From the NCBI GenBank assembly GCA_011947345.1, contig JAAVTG010000519.1, positions 1-64,000 on the forward strand: DNA of 64,000 nt, written 5' to 3'. The notes beneath the pieces are model-generated. The model did not search any database and had not been told where the DNA came from. It saw only the letters and a program-made list of their open reading frames with translations. This document shows, piece after piece, positions 56,695-64,000 of this stretch; the first letter of the stretch is position 1; each line of letters begins with the position of its first letter. A program made the position numbers and the translations under genes. This DNA comes from Phytophthora quininea. Taxonomy: Eukaryota > Oomycota > Peronosporomycetes > Peronosporales > Peronosporaceae.

Positions 56695-57450
56695 TGCCCC
56701 GCCACTCCGCCTCCCCCGCAGCCGCAGCCGCAGCCCCGGCGCCGCCCTCGCAGCCGTAGCAACAGCCGCCAGCGCTCGCCCAAGCGCTCCCGCTCGCGCT
56801 CCAGGGAGACCGCCGCGCCCGGTCCCGTTCGCGCTCGCGCAGAGACCGCTCCCGGCCGCGGGACCGTCGGGAGCGCTCTCGTTCCGGCGACCGTCGCGGC
56901 GGCGGTGGTGGTGGTGGCCGGCGCGAGCCCATCAGCCTGTTGGTGCGCAATTTGTCCCCGAGACCACGCAGGACGAGCTGCGTCGCGCGTTCTCTCGCCG
57001 CGCGGGGACATCCTGGACGTGTACATCCCCAAGGAGTACAACTCGAACCGCCCGCGCGGCTTCGCCTTCATCGAGTTCGCGGACTCTCGCGTGGGGAGAG
57101 ACCTCAAGTTCGAGATGGACCGGACGCAGCTCGGCGGGCGGGAGATCGCGGTGCTGTTCGCCAAGCAGCACCGCAAGAGTCCGCAGGAAATGCGCCGCCT
57201 GATCAGCCAGGACGCGAGTCCCAGGAGACGCTCCAAGTCCCGCTCGCGCTCACCGAGGTTTGGCGACTCAGTAGCCGGTGCTGAGGTTGGTGGAGGCTCA
57301 TGATTTTGTTGGTTATTGTTGCAGACGCAGCGCTAGTCCGAAGCGAGACCCTAGCTCTCCTCGCGGGTCGCCTCGTCGTTCCGAGTCCCCACGCCGTGCT
57401 TCTGCCTCGCCCGAACGGTGCGACTCGTCTCTGAAGGTTGTGCTGCAATG
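56695..57450 (+). CDS. SR-type splicing factor (RRM plus RS regions)
   Basis: The N-terminus is rich in Arg-Ser and Arg-Asp (56740-56920), then REPISLLVRNLSP (about 56930) starts an RRM. RNP1 is RGFAFIEF (about 57057), and GDILDVYIPKEYNSNRP and GGREIAVLFAKQHRK complete the domain. A C-terminal RS tail (RRRSKSRSRSPR) continues in a second exon after a GTTGCAG acceptor at 57325 (RRSASPKRDPSSPRG) to the stop at 57450. At least three frame changes lie in the GC-rich repeats near 56760, 56850 and 56990. It resembles SRSF2/SRSF10-type factors of the spliceosome. Confidence 0.8.
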
Positions 57451-58077
57451 AGAATGCTTATTGTTTTGTGTGTCTTGCTTGTTACTAGTGTGGAGGCAAC
57501 TCGCAGCCCCTCTGCCAAGTACGTGCTATTTCAAAGAGTTCTGCACTAACACCGGACGAGTTCTGATTCTATGTGGTGTTGCGATGTCTTCAGCGGTGAC
57601 AAGGGCGACGAAAACATGTCGGACGGAGCGAACGAAAGCTAGCGTTGCCATGCCTGGCATGATGTTAGCAGCTTTTTGCTCTGTAAGAGCTGGCCAGCAC
57701 AATATTGGATTGCCACTCCCTTGCACTTGCTAGCGGAGCTGTCGGGAGTGTGAACATGGAAGAGAGAAGGCTAAAGGCAACGGGAGAAGCCCTGCATTTA
57801 ACTCGATCAAGAATGTTTCCATGATACTTTGGTTGAAGATGGCGCCGCCAAGGATCAAGAGGCGGTGTGTGTCGGGCAAGTTTTTTCATGGTCAAGGAGC
57901 AGGAGCAGGAAGGAGCGAGGAGCACGTCGAGGCGTGGCAGCAGCGACCACGTGAACAGCTGAGGTCCCATTTCCAGTGTCAGCACAGAAAAACACCAAGC
58001 AGTGCACAGACCAAGAAGCGAAGGGACAGGCGCAACCAGAATGCGTAATAGGCTGCTGCACTAGCGACAATATTTAT
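57451..58077. other. Intergenic, no gene seen
   Basis: This ~630-bp stretch between the SR gene and the MoaA stop codon has several short frames on both strands with no domain. It contains the 3' flanks of two convergent genes. Confidence 0.4.
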
Positions 58078-59447
58078 TATCTCAAGCACAGCTTGCTCAG
58101 GTGGGGACGATGCCTGCAGAGCGAGCTTGTTCTATTGCGTGTGCTGCTTTCGTTATCCCCGATGAGAATCATGGGCCGGTTCTTGGCTTTTGAAATGCCG
58201 TACATATCTCCGTGACCGCCAAGCGCAAACTTTTGCGCTTCACGGCCACGTCAACGATGCTGCGAATGTCCTTGTCGGCGATGCCGTAGCGCATCGCATC
58301 CCGCAGGCTGACCTCCGTGTTGCCAAATAAACAAACCTTCAGGTTCCCATCAGCAGTTAGCCGGAGCCGATTGCAGGAGCCGCAAAAGTGCTCGCTCATT
58401 GACGTGATGAAGCCAAACTGTCCTTTGAATCCTGGCACAGCGAAGGCCTTGGACGTGTCGTTTTCTCCATCCTGCAGCTTTTGAACCGCCGGAAACTTGG
58501 CCCGGATGATATCCATCATCTCCCTGAACGGCACGAAGGTTTCGTCATTCCACCGATTGCTGTCGAACGGCATCCACTCGATGAACCGCACGTCGACTGC
58601 CAGCTTCTCCGTGAAGGCCACAAAGTCCAGTATTTCGTCCAGGTTGAAGTGCCGCTGCACCACACAGTTAATCTTGAGCGGGCAAACCCCAGCGCCTGCG
58701 CTTCGATGATAGAACTCATTACTCGTGTAAAGCCCTGCCTTCGAGTGATGTGCGCAAACTTTTCTGGTTTTAACGTGTCCAAGCTGATGTTCAAGCGATC
58801 GGCCCCTGCCTGCTGCAGTGTCGGCAGCTTCCTCTGCAATGTGATTCCGTTTGTCGTGACACCGACGGACTCGATCCCCGGTATCCCCTTCAACTGCGCC
58901 ACTAGCCCCACCAGATCCTTCCTCAGCAGCGGTTCGCCACCGGTCAGCCGAACACGCTTCACACCTGCAGAGGCAAACAACTTTACCAGTCGAACGATCT
59001 CCGGCGTCGTCAGCAAGTCTTCCGCCGGTTGCAGCGCCACCCCGTCTTCCGGCATGCAGTAGCGACACCTCAAATTGCACCTCTCCGTCAACGAGATCCG
59101 CAAGTACGTGTGCGCTCGGCCGAATCGGTCCACCAACTGCGTCGGCTTCGCCTCCTCTAGCGGCTGCAGTGCCACAGCACCATCAAAAACATGACCAACA
59201 TTTTCTGAGCAATTCATTTACTTACCGCTCTCCTGATCTCCGTTAGAATCTGCTGGATTTGGTGCAAAGAGTCCTCCTTAGACAGCGCCCTCTCCTCGGT
59301 GTCGACGGTCTGGCGCCGAGTTTTGGCCACAAAGTCCTCGAGCTTGGAGCCGTCCGCCACTTGTCGCTTCCACTCGGCGCTGGTGCCGAACGAAGCAGCA
59401 AGTCCACCACGTCCAGGCCGTAGAGAAGATAGCAATCGATGCTGCAT
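58078..59447 (-). CDS. GTP 3',8-cyclase (MoaA/CNX2), mitochondrial
   Basis: This radical-SAM enzyme starts molybdenum cofactor synthesis from GTP. Exon 1 (59447 to about 59228) starts MQHRLLSSLRPGRGGLAA, a presequence, with a helical linker. A GTAAGT...CTGCAG intron leads to LVDRFGRAHTYLRISLTERC and the cluster motif CNLRCRYC (about 59075). LTGGEPLLRKD binds SAM. The second cluster and GTP site are in HFCGSCNRLRLTADGNLKVC (about 58390-58330). Frame changes lie near 58690 (after IEAQALGF) and near 58232 (AAA run); past the second, GGHGDMYG and AKNRPMILIG give the normal C-terminus. It ends at 58078. Confidence 0.9.
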
Positions 59448-59579
59448 TGGGACACGAGGGGAGGAACAGGGGACCGAGCAGTGAATGCGAGAAAGGGAAA
59501 GTACGGTTTAAAGTGCGGTCGGAATTTGAAGACGTCCTCCAGAGGACAGTATTTTCACTGGAGGACAATACGTTCTATT

Positions 59580-60125
59580 CTAACGCCCATCTCGGTGAAG
59601 AGCTGCTGCAGTTTGCGCCTTGCCCTTCGTCTCGAGTCGTTCTGTGCAGCATTTCGCCCGAGAGAAACTACAGTAGCAGATACGAAGTCTTGAGCTACTC
59701 GCTGCTAGAAGAAAGCGCACCCTTGTCAATCGTTTTTCGATCGAGGTTGCCAAGGCCATTGGGCGAGAGGCCGATACGAGGCGTCCAAAAATATGTTCCA
59801 TCGTCGCGTTTCGCTAGGCAGAGGCCACCCTCAGCATCGGTGAGAGCTTTGTATGTGCGGTAGATCTTGACTCTCCGTCCTTCCCTTGTGTTTCTTCAGG
59901 GCTTGACTTTGCTGGACTCCATTGATACCTTTGCCTTCCTGCGCTGGCACGTTGCGGTCTTTATCGTCGTCTTCATTGCTAACGGCAGTCCTGTTACCGT
60001 AGCAGTGGAGAATCGGCCAGCGGGTCGAAAATTAACGCTGAAGGAACAATGGCTTTGCCCTTCCAACGCTCTATGGATCACCCAGCCCACGCCATTAAAC
60101 TCACCTACTTCAACGAGCGACCAGC
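59580..60125 (-). CDS. Unrecognised minus-strand protein downstream of XPC
   Basis: Two segments have natural composition: SWSLVEVGEFNGVGWVIHRA with HCSFSVNFRPAGRFSTATVT (60120-59900), and VKIYRTYKALTDAEGGLCLA with DGTYFWTPRIGLSPNGLG (59865-59730). A stop and a frame change lie between them near 59900. The opposite strand also has an open frame (59447-59863), so strand choice is uncertain. I know no family for it. Its 5' end overlaps the 3' end of the XPC gene. Confidence 0.35.
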
Positions 60126-60139
60126 TATCGAGGTCGCGA

Positions 60140-62100
60140 TCACACGGCACCATAATCGTCCTCGAGCCGCTGCTGTAGCAGCAATCGCTTTGTGAGTTTC
60201 TCCCAGCGCTTAATTACGAGTTTCTGGTTGTGGGCTATGGCCTTTTCAATCGTTGACTGCTGTTTCGAAGCATGGGCATCCAGCAGCATGGACTCGGCCG
60301 TTTTAGTCACGACAATGCCAGACACCTTGGGCATCGTTCTACCGTTGCGAATCTCAAAGCCAACGACAGCAGGAGCGAAATCGATGCCTAGCGATTCGGC
60401 AATCGAGTCAATGCGAGGCAAACGGAGGTGCACAGCCCCATGAGGCACGTGTGCCGCGCTCCAAATCTCAATGTTGCCGTACTTGTTCTTCGGGACTCGT
60501 CCATCGATCATCGGAGGAGGCTCAAATTCCGTCGTTTGCCACAATCCATAGAGGGCCAAAGACGCCCCATTGGGTTTGCTGGTATCACGGTCACTATCAT
60601 CGCTCCCTTCACCTACAGAGCTTCCACCCCGAGACTGCTGCCACTTCGCTGGCTTTTCCCGCTCGCTTGGTTTCACATCTCGGCCAAGTCGTCGCCACTT
60701 GAAGGCCGACTGGACAGGTTGAACGTGCTCGCGGAAAAACACAGGCTGACCATTGAATAACCCTGCCACTTTTCGCGGGTGAAGAACCTCGTACTGGTTC
60801 AAGTGGCGCTCCAAACAGTAGAGGTGGTGCTTCCGGAAGCCCTCAACACTCGTGGGCATTCCTTCCGCGAGCTTTAGCGCCTCCAACTTTTGCTTTTCTT
60901 CGTTGAGGAACTTGTCAACATTCCTGGCTGCAATTATTACCCCTTGCTGCTCCATTACGTCTTCATTATAGCGCTCAATCACTTGCTTCAGCCATGAATC
61001 CGCCAGGCGCAACTCCAGACTTTTACTCCATTGCGTAGCATACCTCGCTGTTACATCCACGACAAGCCCGTCGTCTTGAACACTGAGAACATACAAGAAC
61101 CGCGCAGCTTTTCCTCGCAAGGGCTCAACTTCTTGTGGACGCCCCACTAACCTCCGCACGGGATCGACTTGAACCCAGCTCTTGCTCTTCTCGTCCAGCA
61201 CCTCGCACCACAACCAAAACACTTGCTCCGTCGACCAAGCAGCATCACAGTCCTCCTCCTCAACCTCTTGCTTCTCCTCTTCACTATCACCTCGCGGTTT
61301 CCCCTTCAACAGCGAAGCCTTTATCTGCCGATTCCGTCGCCTCTTGCTCGGTCTCTGCTTGAAGGCCAACTCAAACACTTTGCTTTTCTGAACCAACACT
61401 GGGTCCAGCGCACTCGTCAATCGGTATCTCAACTGCAGTGCCCCACATAGCGCTGCAAACAGTACCGTCAGCTCATAGTCCCGTCCTTTCCTGCTGAACA
61501 AGACGTCTATAAGGCTCGACTCCGTTACCAACTCTCTGCTCTGCTCTCTCTGCTCTTCGCCCCACGTCATCAACTCAAATTCTTGTTGGAACCAGCGCAC
61601 CAGCAGCTCCATCGAGTACTTGAGTGGCTGCATCTTCACTTCGACAAAGAAGTCCACGTCGCTCTGCGTCGTCACTGACAGCAGCAAACCTCTGAGCAAT
61701 GGCGAGCCACTCAATCGACTCCACTTGAGCCTGCCAGCCAAAAGCACCAGCAGGTGGCTCTGGTGCAGTGCTCGCTCTCGCTGCTTCTCGTCCTTTGAGA
61801 GGCGAAGTGGAGCCCGCCGTCGCTTGCGAGTGGTCGTTGCAGCCGCATCCTGGTCCTGTAGCGCCTGGTTGATCTGGTTCCAGTCAATCTGCTGGAAGTT
61901 GTCGGGCTCTTCCTGGGGCTCTGGGGGATCCGGGGAGCGGTGGGTGGAGACGCTGCTTGTGGAGACGGAGGCTCTGCGGGCGCAACGTGGGTGCTTGGGG
62001 GTCGTTGAGACGTGTCGACATCTTCCCATTCCACGTCGTCGTCCGCGTCGTCGCTCAGTTCGCCTGCAGAGTATGTGAACTCGTCGTCCTCCGACGACAT
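60140..62100 (-). CDS. XPC/Rad4 DNA damage recognition protein
   Basis: This factor of nucleotide-excision repair detects distorted DNA and recruits TFIIH. It starts MSSEDDEFTYSAGELSDD (62100), an acidic N-terminus as in the family. A one-base frame change near 61930 leads to FQQIDWNQINQALQDQD. The transglutaminase-like domain spans about 61560-61000 (ELTVLFAALCGALQLRYRL, VFWLWCEVLDEKSKSW). The beta-hairpin domains follow: TSVEGFRKHHLYCLERHL, YGNIEIWSAAHVPHGAVHL (about 60465) and FAPAVVGFEIRNGRTMPKV (about 60375). It ends RLEDDYGAV at 60140. About 650 residues, without introns. Confidence 0.9.
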
Positions 62101-62102
62101 TG

Positions 62103-62841
62103 ATGGATGGATACACTTTGGATATCGATCGCAAAGAAAGAATGTCAATCCGCCGCACCCCATCGCCGTCGACGCCCTGGACGCCGACGTGCCACGGCTA
62201 CCGCAAGGACGGCACCCCCTGCGATATCTCGGCGAGCCTCGACTTCGAGGGCTACTGCAAATTCCACACGCAGTACACCCTCGTTGTCTCGGGGTCAACA
62301 AGAAGGGCAAGCCTTGCTTCACACGGAAGGGCCTCAGCACGAACGGCTACTGCCGCAAACACCAGTCGCAGGTTCCTGGGGGTGGGCAATCAATGATCGT
62401 GTGCAGGGCTGTCACCGAGTTGGGGGCGTCCTGCTCCCGCACGAAACGCCTCGACGCCAACGGATACTGCAAGTTCCACAGCCCACACGCAGCGCAGTGT
62501 CGAGCACTTCGAGGCTCGAAAACAGACAATCGCTGCAAGTGCAAATGGGACATTGATGACGAGGGACTCTGCAGGAACCACGCTCGCCTTCGTTGTTGTG
62601 GAGAGCATGTCCGCGTTGTTGGTGTTGATTCAGCTCCGCGGCAGTTTGCCGGTGCGATTTACCCAGCTCACCACCCGCTTCCCTGCCAGGCTCCGCTACA
62701 ATCACAGATTCCGCTTCCAGCTTACCCACCTCCGCCAGTGTTGTGGGAATTTCAAGGAGGACATACGTCATGGCAATACGGTGGCGTTCCAGCCCCATGG
62801 GAGGCTACTACTATGCTCCACCGCCTCCGCCGCCGTACTGA
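62103..62841 (+). CDS. Repeat zinc-finger protein (four Cx5-9C...YCxxH units)
   Basis: Possible starts are ATG at 62103 (MDGYTLDIDRKERM) or 62142 (MSIRRTPSP). Four units follow a C...C...GYCKFH plan: CHGYRKDGTPC...YCKFH (about 62190), CLGVNKKGKPC...YCRKH (about 62300), CRAVTELGASC...YCKFH (about 62405) and CRALRGSKTDNRC...LCRNH (about 62490). Such repeats occur in the WRKY19-like zinc-finger proteins annotated in oomycetes, which lack a WRKY domain. The C-terminus is Pro/Tyr-rich (GGYYYAPPPPPPY). Frame changes lie near 62285 and 62790. The start is 2 bp from the XPC start on the other strand. Confidence 0.75.
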
Positions 62842-63031
62842 CTGAGACACAATTCAGTATTTGCCACACAAGCGATAAGAAGTTCGTGCAACTGCCACAA
62901 ACATCCTGTCGGACTGCTACTCTTCTCTCAGCTCTACCAAAAGTCTGTCGTTGGGAACTTGAAAGAACAAACCGTGGACAGCTAACATCGTAGTGGGGGT
63001 GCAAGATTGAAATTAGTCAATGGAATTTGGT

Positions 63032-64000
63032 CTAGTGCCGTTCAAAGACGGAAGGATGCGGCGGCCAGGCGCAGGGTAATTCAGTGTCGAAAGTTCGCTG
63101 TGGCTCGCTGTTCTTGTCCCCGCCTCCACTCTTTCGTGAGTCTGCCGTTCTGCTCGTGAATACGCTCGACTGACGAGCTAGTACACGCTCCTCGTCAATC
63201 GCCACTTGCACGCCCCGCACATTCGTTTCTAGCCGATCCAGTCTGCTCTCGACACTTGACATTTTCCCCATGAGTGCTCTGGACACTTCGCTGAGCTGGT
63301 TGCTGAGATCTCCGATAGCTTGCTTCAGTGCCTGCGCTTCTTGTGCATGGCGGCACGTCCGCTGTGGAGAATGAATAGTTGTCTTGACACTGTCATCTAC
63401 CATACCGTTCTGCCGACTGTCCACACCATGAGCGCTGGTCATTGTATCGCTGAAAACTGGAGCTGCGAGTGGCATCACCGTTGTCTTCGGTCTCTCTTCT
63501 GGGGGTCTTCTGTCTGGACTTGCACTCCTCTTCGCCTCCGCCTCAACGCCCCACTCCTTTTCAACAGTGTATGCTGTCGATGATTCTTTGATCGCTGGCG
63601 CAGGAGGCGGAGTCACCCCAGCTCCAGCCTCTCCTGTGAGCCTCCTCTGCCCGGACTTGGTCTCCTCCGCTCTTCGCCCTGCACGTTCAGCTGCTGTAAA
63701 ATACTGGCTGCGTGGTTCGCCATGGCAGTGGGCAGTAAATGGTTCTCCACCGACGCCCTCCGGAGTCTGCTCTGAGGCTGCGACCACACGGCCTCCTGTC
63801 TCCGCTTCTGGGACTGCAGCTCCTGATGCTTCTTGGCCACCGCCGCCGCCGCGTCCGCCACGAGGTTCAATCTGCGAGCCACGAACTGGCTGCTAAGGAA
63901 CTGCGATGGACTGAGCGTCGGGAAGCAGCGGAACTCGTCGCGCAGCAGACGGAAGGCGCTCTCCACGAAGCGCGCGTCCGTCTTGCCGCACAGGTCGTAG
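63032..64000 (-). CDS. CEP44: CEP44-like centrosomal protein, N-terminus beyond the window
   Basis: The first visible residues DLCGKTDARFVESAFRLL, then FPTLSPSQFLSSQFVARRL and AVAKKHQEL, match the N-terminal domain of CEP44 (RFIxAVYKLLRDxF...KKHKEL), a centriole-associated protein. A frame change near 63700 leads to a Pro-rich spacer (63600) and a coiled coil (LKQAIGDLSNQLSEVSRAL, MSSVESRLDRLETNVRGVQ, about 63330-63190). It ends ppHPSVFERH at 63032. Oomycetes have flagellate zoospores and centrioles, which fits. The gene is convergent with the zinc-finger gene, ~190 bp apart. Confidence 0.7.

Overview
The window looks like nuclear DNA of an oomycete, most likely Phytophthora or a close relative. 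Genes are compact, mostly with a few introns of about 55-80 bp bounded by GT...AG. There are secreted phospholipase D-like and RxLR-type candidates, four bZIP factors of the variant oomycete kind, and Gypsy, LINE, Helitron, Tc1, Harbinger and tyrosine-recombinase elements. The species cannot be named from the sequence.

Left part (1-28.9 kb) is a transposon graveyard. An LRR-IQ gene enters from the left edge and runs into a 1.08-kb inverted repeat (1847-2931 and 4048-5132) whose centre is a Tc1-like DD34E element. The right arm is the 3' end of a tyrosine-recombinase (Crypton-like) element (about 4270-7262). That element abuts the C-terminal half of a secreted phospholipase D-like gene (7172-7624); the N-terminal half lies 17.3 kb away (24932-26080). 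The two halves are separated by one Gypsy LTR element (7625-24926, target duplication CGCTT) that itself received a Helitron-bearing insertion in its 5' LTR and an 8.6-kb LINE in its 3' LTR (target duplication of about 17 bp). A PIF/Harbinger transposase with its Myb-like DUF6818 partner follows (26.5-28.9 kb).

Right part (29-64 kb) is a gene-dense housekeeping region: a small conserved protein, succinyl-CoA:3-ketoacid CoA transferase, a degraded RxLR-type gene, adenine phosphoribosyltransferase, three bZIP-type factors interleaved with an arrestin-domain gene, a kynurenine-type aminotransferase, a very large FANCM-like helicase gene that also carries PHD and extended-PHD fingers, a DIX-ELMO protein, a fourth bZIP gene, an ITFG2-like gene head-to-head with pyrroline-5-carboxylate reductase, an RxLR-like gene, an SR splicing factor, MoaA, XPC/Rad4 head-to-head with a repeat zinc-finger gene, and a CEP44-like gene cut by the right edge. 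DNA repair (FANCM, XPC) and mitochondrial metabolism (SCOT, aminotransferase, P5CR, MoaA) are well represented.

An important caveat: many otherwise intact conserved genes show single-base frame changes, often at G, C or A runs. This looks like uncorrected long-read indel error rather than real gene decay, so frameshifts alone are not treated as proof of pseudogenes. Exon limits given are read from splice-like signals and frame continuity and are inferences.
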